This document shows positions 9,309 to 18,045 of a stretch of DNA of 64,000 bases, one piece after another. The notes beneath the pieces were generated by a model. It ran no database searches. It was given only the letters and a program-made list of their open reading frames with translations, and was not told where the DNA came from. The translations under genes were made by a program, and so were the position numbers. The stretch comes from JADKAV01 sp041393775 (GTDB lineage: Bacteria; Actinomycetota; Actinomycetes; S36-B12; UBA10799), in the NCBI GenBank assembly GCA_041393775.1, contig JAWKJM010000005.1, forward strand, positions 186,001 through 250,000, read 5' to 3'. The stretch's first letter is position 1. Each line of letters opens with the position of its first letter.

Positions 9309-10372
9309 AGTTGGTGGTCATCGCGGGACTCATCGCGCTGCTGGTCACATTGGTGGGCACCCCGCTGCTCATCCGTTTCCTGCAGCGACACGGCTACTCC
9401 CAGGCGATCCGGGTGTCGACCGACGGGGTGCCCTACCCCGAACACGAGGGCAAACGCGGCACGCCGTCCATGGGCGGTCTGGCAATCCTCATCGCGCTGC
9501 TCGTGGGCTACTCCGTGTCCCACCTCTACGCATGGCAGGTCCCCAGCGCCTCCGGATTGCTGGCGATCTACCTGATAGTCGGCCTCGGTCTGGTCGGCAT
9601 GGCCGACGACTACCTCAAGATCTTCAAGCAGCGATCCACCGGGATCCGGGCGCGCACAAAACTCATCGGACAAGCCTTCATCGCGGTCACCTTCGCCTAC
9701 GGGACCACCTTGTGGCCCGACGAGTACGGTCGCACCCCGGCATCCAACGCTGTCTCCCTCGTGCGTGACACGCCGATCGTGTTGCCCACTGCCCTGCTCA
9801 TCGTATGGATCTGGTTGCTCATCACGGCTGCCACCAATGCGGTCAACCTCACCGACGGCCTCGACGGTCTGGCCGCCGGGGCCAGCGCGATCGCCTTCAT
9901 GGCCTATACCCTGCTCGGGGTGTGGCAGTACGGGCAGAACTGCTCGTTCGGGCGCTTCTTGCGCTGCTACGACGTCCGTGACCCGATCGACCTGGCGGTC
10001 GTGGCGGCCGCCATGGCCGGGGCGTGCGTGGGCTTCCTGTGGTGGAACACGTCTCCGGCGCAGATCTTCATGGGGGACACCGGTTCACTCGGACTCGGCG
10101 GCGGGATCGCGGCGCTGGCCATCCTGAGCCGGACCGAGTTGCTGCTGCCGCTGATGGGCGGGCTCTTCCTAGTGATCACGTTGTCGGTGATCGGGCAGGT
10201 GGGCAGCTACAAACTGACAGGCAAACGGATGTTCCGGATGGCGCCGCTGCACCACCATTTCGAGATGAAGGGGTGGAACGAGGTCACCATCGTGGTGAGG
10301 TTCTGGATCGTACAGGCATTGTTCGTGGCTGCGGCACTGTCACTGTTCTACGCCGAATGGGTCCGGCTGTGA
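9305..10372 (+). CDS. mraY: Phospho-MurNAc-pentapeptide translocase MraY
   Basis: MraY transfers phospho-MurNAc-pentapeptide to undecaprenyl phosphate to form lipid I in the membrane. The 355-residue product is strongly hydrophobic with about ten membrane segments. It carries the family's motifs: MADDYLK (metal/catalytic Asp pair), NLTDGLDG, GDTGSLGLG and the histidine motif APLHHHFE near the C-terminus. The stop overlaps the murD start (GTGA). Confidence 0.95.
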   Translation: MKLVVIAGLIALLVTLVGTPLLIRFLQRHGYSQAIRVSTDGVPYPEHEGKRGTPSMGGLAILIALLVGYSVSHLYAWQVPSASGLLAIYLIVGLGLVGMADDYLKIFKQRSTGIRARTKLIGQAFIAVTFAYGTTLWPDEYGRTPASNAVSLVRDTPIVLPTALLIVWIWLLITAATNAVNLTDGLDGLAAGASAIAFMAYTLLGVWQYGQNCSFGRFLRCYDVRDPIDLAVVAAAMAGACVGFLWWNTSPAQIFMGDTGSLGLGGGIAALAILSRTELLLPLMGGLFLVITLSVIGQVGSYKLTGKRMFRMAPLHHHFEMKGWNEVTIVVRFWIVQALFVAAALSLFYAEWVRL

Positions 10373-11799
10373 CGGCCTTGCCGCAGGCCGGTGCCGCGCA
10401 GTGGACCGGGCTGCACGTGGTCGTGGCGGGGATCGGGATCGCCGGATTCTCGTGCGCTGACGCGCTGCTGCAACGCAATGCGACGGTGACCGTCATCGAT
10501 GACAAGGATGGCCCTGAGCAGCGCAACAAGGCGCAGATCCTGGAGGTCCTCGGAGCCACAGTCCGCCTCGGTGACGGAAGGACGCTTCCGGACGCGGACC
10601 TTCTGGTGGTGTCGCCGGGCCTCCCGCCGAGCGCTCCGGTCACCACTGCTGCGCTGGCACAGGGGATGCCTGTCTGGGGCGAGCTGGAACTCGCGTGGCG
10701 CATCCGGGACCCGGAATCGGCGCCCTGGCTGTTCGTGACCGGCACCAACGGCAAGACGACGACGACGTTGATGCTCGCCTCGATGTTGCGGGCCGCCGGA
10801 CTGCGAACGGATGCGGTGGGCAACATCGGTGTCAGCCTCGTGGCAACGGTGCTCGACCCGCAGCCGTACGACGTGCTGGCGGTCGAGGTCGGTGCTCCGC
10901 AACTGCCGTTCGTGCACACGGTGTCGCCGTACTCTGCGGCGTGCTTGAACGTGGCGCAGGACCACGTCGACTTCTTCGGGTCGTTCGAGGCGTACCGGGA
11001 CGCCAAAGCCCGGGTCTACGAGCGGACCCAGGTGGCGTGCGTCTACAACAGCCAGGACCAGACGACGATCTCGATGGTGGAGCAGGCGACCGTGGTGGAG
11101 GGATGCCGGGCGATCGGATTCACGCTGGGGATCCCGGGCCGCTCGGAGGTGGGTGTGGTAGACGACATTCTCGCCGACCGGGCGTTCCTGGACCAGCGCG
11201 AGACCCACGCCCTGGAACTGGCGACCTTCGCCGACGTCCATCCGCCGGTGCCCCACCAGATCGCCAATGCCCTCGCCGCTGCCGCGCTGGCACGATCGTT
11301 CGACGTGCCGCCGCGGGCGATCGGCGACGGCCTGCGGCGGTTCGAGCCGGCGGCCCATCGCATCGCAGAGGTCGGCAGGGTGGCGCAGGTGCTGTACATC
11401 GACGATTCGAAGGCCACCAACGCACATGCCGCCGACATGTCCCTGCGCGCCTATGACCCCGTCGTGTGGATCGCAGGCGGACTGGCCAAGGGCCAGTTCT
11501 TCGACGATCTGGTGCAGCGTCACGCCGGCCGCCTGCGGGCGGTGGTACTCGTGGGCGCCGACAGGGCATTGATCCTGGATGCGCTGCGGCGACACGCACC
11601 GGATGTGCCCGTGGTTGAGGTCACTGACACGGACACTGGAGCAATGCGGGAAGTGGTACGGCGTGCCGCCGAGATGGCACAACCAGGAGACACGGTTCTG
11701 TTGGCGCCCGGATGCGCATCCTGGGACATGTTCACCGACTACGCGCAGCGCGGCCGGAGTTTCGCGTCGGCAGTCTCGGACTTGGAGCGCGACCACTGA
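10369..11799 (+). CDS. murD: UDP-MurNAc-L-alanine--D-glutamate ligase MurD
   Basis: MurD adds D-glutamate to UDP-MurNAc-L-Ala. I start it at GTG 10369 (VTALPQAGAAQW), which overlaps the mraY stop; the reading frame stays open further upstream, but only inside mraY. The 476-residue product has an N-terminal Rossmann-like segment (VVVAGIGIAGFSCADAL), the ATP loop TGTNGKTTTT (about 124-133), the SKATNAHA segment and the late motif LLAPGCASWDMF. The stop overlaps ftsW as TGATG. Confidence 0.95.
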   Translation: MTALPQAGAAQWTGLHVVVAGIGIAGFSCADALLQRNATVTVIDDKDGPEQRNKAQILEVLGATVRLGDGRTLPDADLLVVSPGLPPSAPVTTAALAQGMPVWGELELAWRIRDPESAPWLFVTGTNGKTTTTLMLASMLRAAGLRTDAVGNIGVSLVATVLDPQPYDVLAVEVGAPQLPFVHTVSPYSAACLNVAQDHVDFFGSFEAYRDAKARVYERTQVACVYNSQDQTTISMVEQATVVEGCRAIGFTLGIPGRSEVGVVDDILADRAFLDQRETHALELATFADVHPPVPHQIANALAAAALARSFDVPPRAIGDGLRRFEPAAHRIAEVGRVAQVLYIDDSKATNAHAADMSLRAYDPVVWIAGGLAKGQFFDDLVQRHAGRLRAVVLVGADRALILDALRRHAPDVPVVEVTDTDTGAMREVVRRAAEMAQPGDTVLLAPGCASWDMFTDYAQRGRSFASAVSDLERDH

Positions 11800-13013
11800 T
11801 GTGGCATCTCGTTCCGGGCGGGGAGACCGTGCGTCGTTGGTGGAACCACCCACTTGCCAACTACGCGTTGTTGCTAAGCACCACGATGTTGCTGCTGGTC
11901 CTGGGTATCGTCATGGTCTTCTCCGCCAGCAACGTCGTGACGTACGCGGCGGGTTCCGAGGTCGGGCTGACCGTGACCCAGAAGCAGTTGATGTTCGCCG
12001 GTGCCGGCCTGGCGGCGATGGTGCTCATCTCCCGGGCGTCCGTCGCCGGTATTCGCAAGGCGGCACCGATCCTGTTGGTTGTCGCGTTCATCGCGCTCTT
12101 CCTGGTGTTCGTGCCCGGTATCGGGGTCTCTGTGTTCGGCCAGCGCAACTGGATCAGTTTCGGCGGTCCGTTCCAGTTCCAGCCCAGTGAATTGGCCAAA
12201 TTGGCGATCATCATCTGGGGCGCCGACCTCTTGACCCGGAAGCGCCGCTTGATCCATGAATGGCGGCACTTGTTGGTGCCACTGATCCCGGTCTGGCTGG
12301 CCATCGTGGTTCTCATCGTTCTCGAGGGTGATCTGGGAACCACCATCGTCATGTTCCCGATCCTGGCCAGCCTGCTCTTCGTGGTGGGCGCACCGGCGCG
12401 GGTCTTCGGCGTCGCCTTCGGCGGGTTGCTGGCACTGGTCGCACTGGCCTCCGTCACGGTGGCGTACCGCATGCAGCGCTTCCGGACGTGGCTGGATCCC
12501 GCATCCGATCCCAGCGGTGCCGGCTACCAGATCATCCACGGCCAGTACGGCCTCGCGACCGGAGGCCTGGCCGGTACTGGGCTCGGCGCCAGCCGCGAGA
12601 AGTGGGGTGGGTTGCCCGAGGCGCACACCGACTTCATCTTCGCGGTGATCGGCGAGGAACTCGGACTGATCGGCACCATCAGCGTGCTGGCGATGTTCGC
12701 CATCATCGCCATCATCGCGATCCGGGTGGCCCGCAACTCCGACGACCTGTTCGTGAAACTGAGCACGGGCGGCATCCTGGCTTGGATCGTCGGCCAGGCC
12801 CTGGTCAACATCGGGGCGGTGTTGGGTCTGCTGCCGATCACCGGACTGCCGTTGCCGATGGTCTCCTACGGTGGGTCATCGTTGCTGATGTGCTTGTGCG
12901 CCATTGGCGTGCTCCTGGCGTTCGCACGCAACGAGCCGCAGGCCGCGAGCGCACTGCGTGACCGTCGCGGGGACGCTCGTACCCGGCTCATCACCCCCCG
13001 GGTGCGTCACTGA
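11799..13013 (+). CDS. ftsW: Septal peptidoglycan polymerase FtsW (SEDS family)
   Basis: FtsW polymerises lipid II at the septum with FtsI. I start it at ATG 11799, which overlaps the murD stop, giving 404 residues and about ten membrane helices. SEDS features are visible: the QRNWISFGGPFQFQPSELAK segment, LEGDLGTT, the GLGASREKWGGLPEAHTDFIFAVIGEELG loop with its conserved acidic residue, and the final GLPLPMVSYGGSS block. The C-terminal cytoplasmic tail is short compared with many actinobacterial FtsW proteins. Two bases separate it from murG. Confidence 0.95.
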   Translation: MWHLVPGGETVRRWWNHPLANYALLLSTTMLLLVLGIVMVFSASNVVTYAAGSEVGLTVTQKQLMFAGAGLAAMVLISRASVAGIRKAAPILLVVAFIALFLVFVPGIGVSVFGQRNWISFGGPFQFQPSELAKLAIIIWGADLLTRKRRLIHEWRHLLVPLIPVWLAIVVLIVLEGDLGTTIVMFPILASLLFVVGAPARVFGVAFGGLLALVALASVTVAYRMQRFRTWLDPASDPSGAGYQIIHGQYGLATGGLAGTGLGASREKWGGLPEAHTDFIFAVIGEELGLIGTISVLAMFAIIAIIAIRVARNSDDLFVKLSTGGILAWIVGQALVNIGAVLGLLPITGLPLPMVSYGGSSLLMCLCAIGVLLAFARNEPQAASALRDRRGDARTRLITPRVRH

Positions 13014-13015
13014 CC

Positions 13016-14104
13016 ATGGGACTGCGGGTGGTGGTGGCGGGGGGTGGCACCGCTGGCCATGTGGAACCAGCGCTCAACCTCGCGGACGCCTTGATGCAGG
13101 CCGATCCGGGGACGGTTGTCACGGCCTTGGGGACGGCCGAGGGGCTGGAGACCCGTTTGGTGCCCGCGCGGGGGTACGAGTTGGATCTGATCCCGCGGGT
13201 GCCGCTTCCGAGGCGTCCGTCGGCGGAGGTGCTGACCCTTCCCGGGCGCCTGCGCACAGCCGTGAAGCGGTCCCGGGCAATTCTGGAGAAGCGGCGGGCC
13301 GACGTCCTCGTCGGCTTCGGCGGTTTCGTCGCCCTGCCGGCGTACCTGGCCGCTCGAGGGCGGGTGCCGATCGTGGTTCACGAGGCCAATGCCAAGGCGG
13401 GGCTCGCCAACAAGATCGGCCGGCGCTTCACGCCGTTCGTGGCCGAGGCCACCAGCGCCAGCCTGCCGGGCGCGGTCAGGATCGGAATCCCCTTGCGGGA
13501 GAGCATCTCGCACCTGGACCGGGCTCAGCATCGTGATCAGGCCTGCTCGCGGTGGGGTCTCGACCCGGGCCGTGGCCGCTTGTTGGTGTTCGGCGGCTCC
13601 CAGGGGGCGCGATCGTTGAACGCCGCGGTGGTGGCGGCGGTACCGGGGCTGACTGCGGCGGGGGTCCAGGTGCTGCACGCCTACGGGCCAAAGAACGCCG
13701 ATCAGGTCGCATCGTTGGCCGGCGTTGCCGATTACCACGCGGTCGACTACATCGACGGCATGGACGACGCGTACTCGGCGGCGGACCTGGCTGTGTGCAG
13801 GGCCGGCGCCATGACATGCGCGGAACTTGCCGCTGTCGGCTTGCCGGCGGTCTATGTGCCGCTTCCGATCGGAAACGGTGAGCAACGGTTCAACGCCGCG
13901 CCCGTGGTCGAGGCCGGTGGCGGGGTGCTGATCGATGACGCTCGACTGACGGCGGCGACATTGACCGAGGCAGTACTCGCAACGTTCGGCGAGCCAGGCA
14001 GACTGGAGGAGATGTCACTGAATGCCTCCCGACATGGGGTGCGCGATGCTGCGGCCCGGTTGGCTGACATGGTGTTCGCGGCGGCGGCGAAGGGTGAGAA
14101 GTGA
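13016..14104 (+). CDS. murG: UDP-GlcNAc:lipid I N-acetylglucosaminyltransferase MurG
   Basis: MurG converts lipid I to lipid II on the inner membrane face. The 362-residue GT-B glycosyltransferase begins with the glycine-rich loop GGGTAGHVEPAL and has a second loop FGGSQGARSLN at the start of the C-terminal domain. The donor-binding segment GAMTCAELAAVGLPAVYVPLP..NGEQRFNA follows. The stop overlaps murC as GTGA. Confidence 0.95.
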   Translation: MGLRVVVAGGGTAGHVEPALNLADALMQADPGTVVTALGTAEGLETRLVPARGYELDLIPRVPLPRRPSAEVLTLPGRLRTAVKRSRAILEKRRADVLVGFGGFVALPAYLAARGRVPIVVHEANAKAGLANKIGRRFTPFVAEATSASLPGAVRIGIPLRESISHLDRAQHRDQACSRWGLDPGRGRLLVFGGSQGARSLNAAVVAAVPGLTAAGVQVLHAYGPKNADQVASLAGVADYHAVDYIDGMDDAYSAADLAVCRAGAMTCAELAAVGLPAVYVPLPIGNGEQRFNAAPVVEAGGGVLIDDARLTAATLTEAVLATFGEPGRLEEMSLNASRHGVRDAAARLADMVFAAAAKGEK

Positions 14105-15522
14105 GCCAGAATCCGGAGAGCGCGCAGATTCCAAGTGCAGTGCACATCCTGGGGATCGGCGGCGCGGGCATGAGCGCCCTGGCAAGGCTCCTGCTGGCCA
14201 GTGGAGTGCGCGTGAGCGGATCAGATGCGAAGGACTCGCGGAGGGTGGCTGCGCTACGTGCGCTGGGTGCCGAGTGTCACGTCGGTCATGATGCCGACAA
14301 CCTCGGCGACGTGGGCGCGGTTGTGGTGTCGACGGCCATCGCCGATTCCAATGTCGAACTGCAGGCGGCGAAGCGGCGTGGGATCCCTGTTCTGCATCGT
14401 TCTGTCGCCCTCGCCATGACCATGGCCGGCAAAGACGTCCTAGCAGTGTCGGGCACCCATGGGAAGACCACGACGACGTCGATTCTGACGGTCATCCTGC
14501 AAGCCTGTGGTCAGGACCCGTCGTTCGCGATCGGCAGTGAACTCAACGACTCCGGGTCCAACGCACACCTCGGCAGTGGTCGGGCTTTCGTCGTGGAAGC
14601 CGACGAGAGCGACGGTTCGTTCTTGCGCCTCGATGCCCGTGTGGGGATCGTCACGAACATGGAGGCGGACCACTTGAACTATTGGGGGACCGCCGAGGCG
14701 ATGGAGGCCGGTTTCTACGACTTCGCGACCACCATCGGGTCGCATGGTGGTTATGTCGTGGTGTGTGAGGACGATCCTGGGGCCGCCAGGCTGGCTCGGG
14801 CGGTTTCCGAGGCTGGCGTCGATGTGCGCACGTACGGTCAATCCGCGGACAGCGACTATCGGATCACTGTCGAGCAACTGTCCGCGACCGGGTCCACCTT
14901 CCGCGTGGAAGGCCCTCAGATGGACGACGTGGTCTGCGAGATCGGCGTTCCCGGCATACACAACGTCCTGAACGCCACCGCCGCCATGGTCGCGGCGGTC
15001 GGATTGGGCCTGCCCGCGGACAGGGTGGCCGCCGGAGCCGGCCAATTCCTGGGTACCCGGCGCCGATTCGAGTACCGGGGTGAGGTCGCGGACGTACGGG
15101 TGTTCGATGATTACGCCCACCATCCCACTGAGATCGCCGCGACCTTGCAGGCGGCGCGCGAGGTCGTCGGGCGCGGGAACATCCGCGTGGCGTTCCAGGC
15201 CCATCATTACTACCGCACGGCGATGTACCTCGAGGAGTTCGGACAAGCCCTCGGCCTCGCCGACTTCGCGGTCGTACTCGAGGTGTTCGCCCCTGGTGAG
15301 GAGCCGATTCCCGGTGCCAGCGGCCAGGCGATGGCGCAGGCGGTCCCGCTGCCAGCCGATCAGGTCGTCTTCGAACCATCGTGGTCGGCGGTCGCCCGGC
15401 ATCTGGCTGACGGTGCGGAGCCCGGAGACATCATCATGACGCTCGGCGCAGGCGACATCAGCCTGCTCATTCCCGAGATCCTGGATCTCCTGGCGCGCAA
15501 GTTCGATCGGGTCGGACCATGA
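14101..15522 (+). CDS. murC: UDP-MurNAc--L-alanine ligase MurC
   Basis: MurC adds the first stem residue, L-Ala, to UDP-MurNAc. The 473-residue product shows the N-terminal UDP-sugar loop GIGGAGMSALARLLL (about 18-32), the ATP loop GTHGKTTTT (about 118-126), the EADESDGSF segment and the DDYAHHPTEI motif, all characteristic of MurC. The start overlaps murG (GTGA) and the end overlaps ftsQ (ATGA). Confidence 0.95.
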   Translation: MSQNPESAQIPSAVHILGIGGAGMSALARLLLASGVRVSGSDAKDSRRVAALRALGAECHVGHDADNLGDVGAVVVSTAIADSNVELQAAKRRGIPVLHRSVALAMTMAGKDVLAVSGTHGKTTTTSILTVILQACGQDPSFAIGSELNDSGSNAHLGSGRAFVVEADESDGSFLRLDARVGIVTNMEADHLNYWGTAEAMEAGFYDFATTIGSHGGYVVVCEDDPGAARLARAVSEAGVDVRTYGQSADSDYRITVEQLSATGSTFRVEGPQMDDVVCEIGVPGIHNVLNATAAMVAAVGLGLPADRVAAGAGQFLGTRRRFEYRGEVADVRVFDDYAHHPTEIAATLQAAREVVGRGNIRVAFQAHHYYRTAMYLEEFGQALGLADFAVVLEVFAPGEEPIPGASGQAMAQAVPLPADQVVFEPSWSAVARHLADGAEPGDIIMTLGAGDISLLIPEILDLLARKFDRVGP

Positions 15523-16394
15523 CCGTGACTGAGGCACCCAGCGAGAAGGTGGAGGAGCGTCGGCGCCCGCCGCACCGGCGTCTGCTGATCGCCAGTGGCG
15601 CCCTCGTCGGGATGGGTGCAGTGGGCGTCTACCTGGCGGGGTGGACCTCGGTGATGGGGGTGAACTCCGTCGAGGTGGATGGGGCGACGTCGATCAGCGC
15701 CCATCAGTTGATCGCCACCGCCGGGATCGCGCAGGGAACTCCGATGATGCGGGTTGACCTCCGGGCGGCGACGTCCCGCTTGGCGGACCTGCCGCAACTG
15801 GCATCCGTGGACGTGCGACGCGTCTGGCCGAGGACTGTCGTCCTGTCCGTCACTGAACGACAGGCGGTGGCGATGCAGCGCGCTGAGGACGGCTGGGATC
15901 TCATAGACGCCAACGGGATCGCGTTCGCGGTCGCGTCACCCAAACCGAAGGACCTGCCCACCCTCGAGAAGTCGCAGGATGAGGTCGCGAACACGGCGAT
16001 GATGCGTGCGTTGAGCGGCATGAGTCCAGAGATCCGGTCCAAGGTGGCCAGCGTGTCAGCGACTTCACCCAATGCGATCCAGTTGGTGATGCGGAAGTCC
16101 GACGCCGTGGTCTTCTGGGGCTCGGCAGACGCTTCGGACTACAAGTCGGCCGTCCTCAGCGTCCTGTTGTCCACGGACGCCGGCTGGTACGACGTGTCCG
16201 ATCCGGACATCCCAACCAGTGCTGATGCGGTCCCAGCGGTCGTGACACCATCCCCGGATCCGCAGGCCAGCGCGTCGGTCTCGCCCACGCCGCTGCCTTC
16301 CAGCCCGAGTCCGGCCCCGGCGACACCCAGCCCGGTCGCCACCGGCCCGGCCCCCGCTGAATCTGCCGTCGGGGTTGTTCCGGCCCAGGACTGA
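15519..16394 (+). CDS. ftsQ: Cell division protein FtsQ with Pro/Ser-rich tail
   Basis: FtsQ is a bitopic division protein that scaffolds FtsL and FtsB. The 291-residue product has a basic cytoplasmic N-terminus, one membrane helix at about 22-42 and a POTRA domain starting at VNSVEVDGATSISAHQL. A beta domain with the RVWPRTVVLSVTERQAVA segment follows. After about residue 225 comes a roughly 65-residue tail made almost only of Pro, Ser, Ala, Thr and Val. The tail is extracytoplasmic by topology and is not part of the core family. It is the last gene of the unbroken mur/fts run; ftsZ does not follow directly. Confidence 0.92.
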   Translation: MTVTEAPSEKVEERRRPPHRRLLIASGALVGMGAVGVYLAGWTSVMGVNSVEVDGATSISAHQLIATAGIAQGTPMMRVDLRAATSRLADLPQLASVDVRRVWPRTVVLSVTERQAVAMQRAEDGWDLIDANGIAFAVASPKPKDLPTLEKSQDEVANTAMMRALSGMSPEIRSKVASVSATSPNAIQLVMRKSDAVVFWGSADASDYKSAVLSVLLSTDAGWYDVSDPDIPTSADAVPAVVTPSPDPQASASVSPTPLPSSPSPAPATPSPVATGPAPAESAVGVVPAQD

Positions 16395-16744
16395 CTTGAA
16401 GTGTCCGCTAAGGCTTCCTTCACGCCGGTGAGGCCGGATTCGGTGGACTCTCTGTGACCGACTCCGCCCGTTTGAGTGGCGGTCGGCGCTACCCTCCGAA
16501 ATCCCCACGATGGCGGCAGTAGCGCGGCCGGCGCCGGGACCACACACAGCCGATCGTCCGGAACTCCGGGAACGCAGGCTTGCCCCTGCTTGACGAGTGC
16601 TCGGTTCAGCGGCTCGTCTGGTCGCGGCCCTCCCCTCGGGGTGGTTCTCGCGTGGTTCGCAGGACAGTTGTGGATGGCAGATGTGGTTGTCCACAGGTGG
16701 TTTCGGGCTGCCCGGTTTGTCACACCCTCGTACTAGTGTTCTAG
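16395..16744. other. 350-bp gap after ftsQ: two DnaA-box-like nonamers and a promoter
   Basis: No gene is recognisable. The nonamer TTGTCCACA, the form of DnaA box common in high-GC actinobacteria, lies at 16687-16695. A weaker one (CCATCCACA on the minus strand) lies at 16669-16677. A -10-like TAGTGT at 16734-16739 ends 5 nt before ATG 16745, which suggests a leaderless transcript for the HNH gene. This gap marks the left edge of the two-gene insert in the dcw cluster. Confidence 0.5.
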
Positions 16745-17959
16745 ATGAGAACGGGGGTGATTATGACGATCACGGTGCAGTCCACGAGTCCGGCCACGCT
16801 GCTCGCCGATCTGCGCGCGGCCGTGGCTGGGCTGCTGGCTGCGGATCCGGCCGAGTGGTGCCTCGACGAACTGCAGGACGCGATCCCGCAGTTGCACCAG
16901 GTGGCTAACCAGACCGCGGCCGTGCAGGCCCGGGTGCTCGCCTCCTTCGATGCCCGCGGTGGCGCGCAGATCGCCGGGGCGCGCGGCACCAGCGACTGGC
17001 TCGCGACGGCAGTGCGGGTCCCGCCTGGTCATGCGGGCTGGTGGGTGCACACCGCCCGGGCACTACGCGACCACCTCCCGGCAACCGCCGCGGCGTTGGC
17101 CGACGGGCAGATCAGCCTCGACCACGTCCGGGTGATCCGGGCGGCCCGCCGCCAGCTGGGCGAGGTCTTCGACCTCGTCGAGCAGCAGGTCGCCGGGTTC
17201 GCGCGGACCCACTGTGTGCGGGACCTGCGCGGGTTCCTGGACCTGCTCATCCAGAACTACACCCCCGACCCCGACCACGACACCGAAACCGCCCGCCAGC
17301 GCCGCCGGGCGAAACTGTCGTGCAGCCTGGACGGCTGGTGGCACCTGACCGGGTTCCTCGACCCGGCTTCCGGCGCGGCGCTGGCCGCGGCGCTGGACAT
17401 CTACGCCGAACCCACCGGACCTCATGATGACCGGTCGGCCGGCACCCGGAACGCCGACGCCCTGGCCGAAATCGCCACCCGTTCCCTGGACACCGTGGAC
17501 CGGCCCACCGGGATCGGCCACATCACCCTCACCCTCACCCCCGACCAACTCGCCACCGGGCTGGGGGTCCGCTGGCCGTGCGGGCTGCTGGCCTCCCGCA
17601 CCGATGTCCGTACCGCGTCCTGCTCCGCCCACGTCACCTATGTGGTCGGGATCCCGGTCGACGACGTCCACTGGAAACCGCTGGCGGTCGGGTTCGCCGA
17701 ACGCTACGCCACCCGCGCCCAACGCGCCGCGCTGGCCGTGCGCGACGGGTCGGGCTGTGTGCACCCGGGCTGCACCGTGCCCGCCCACCGCTGCATCGCC
17801 CACCACATCCAGCACTGGGACCAAGGAGGCCCCACCAACCTGGACAACCTCGTCCTCATCTGCGTCTACCACCACCGACGCATCCACCACGGACGCCTCA
17901 CCATCGTGCGGACCACCGACGGCCGATGCACCACCACCAGCACCCGCGCACCACCATGA
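16745..17959 (+). CDS. DUF222 / HNH endonuclease-domain protein (13E12-repeat type)
   Basis: The 404-residue product has an N-terminal helical DUF222 region and a C-terminal HNH fold. The latter has cysteines at CVHPGC, then HRCIAHHIQHWDQGGPT, DNLVLIC and HHRRIHHG, which are the metal-binding and catalytic histidines of HNH nucleases. Such genes are very numerous and mobile-looking in actinobacteria; their role is not established. ATG 16745 fits a leaderless start, while ATG 16763 is preceded by GGGGG and is the alternative. It is codirectional with the fts genes but has its own promoter. Its place between ftsQ and ftsZ is unusual and suggests insertion. Confidence 0.85.
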   Translation: MRTGVIMTITVQSTSPATLLADLRAAVAGLLAADPAEWCLDELQDAIPQLHQVANQTAAVQARVLASFDARGGAQIAGARGTSDWLATAVRVPPGHAGWWVHTARALRDHLPATAAALADGQISLDHVRVIRAARRQLGEVFDLVEQQVAGFARTHCVRDLRGFLDLLIQNYTPDPDHDTETARQRRRAKLSCSLDGWWHLTGFLDPASGAALAAALDIYAEPTGPHDDRSAGTRNADALAEIATRSLDTVDRPTGIGHITLTLTPDQLATGLGVRWPCGLLASRTDVRTASCSAHVTYVVGIPVDDVHWKPLAVGFAERYATRAQRAALAVRDGSGCVHPGCTVPAHRCIAHHIQHWDQGGPTNLDNLVLICVYHHRRIHHGRLTIVRTTDGRCTTTSTRAPP

Positions 17960-18045
17960 CCCCGGCCGGCGGCACGGACTTCGGCTGACCACCTGTGAGT
18001 CGAGGCCGTCCGGGGCCAGGAAGCCCAGGACGTAGAACCGGCCCG

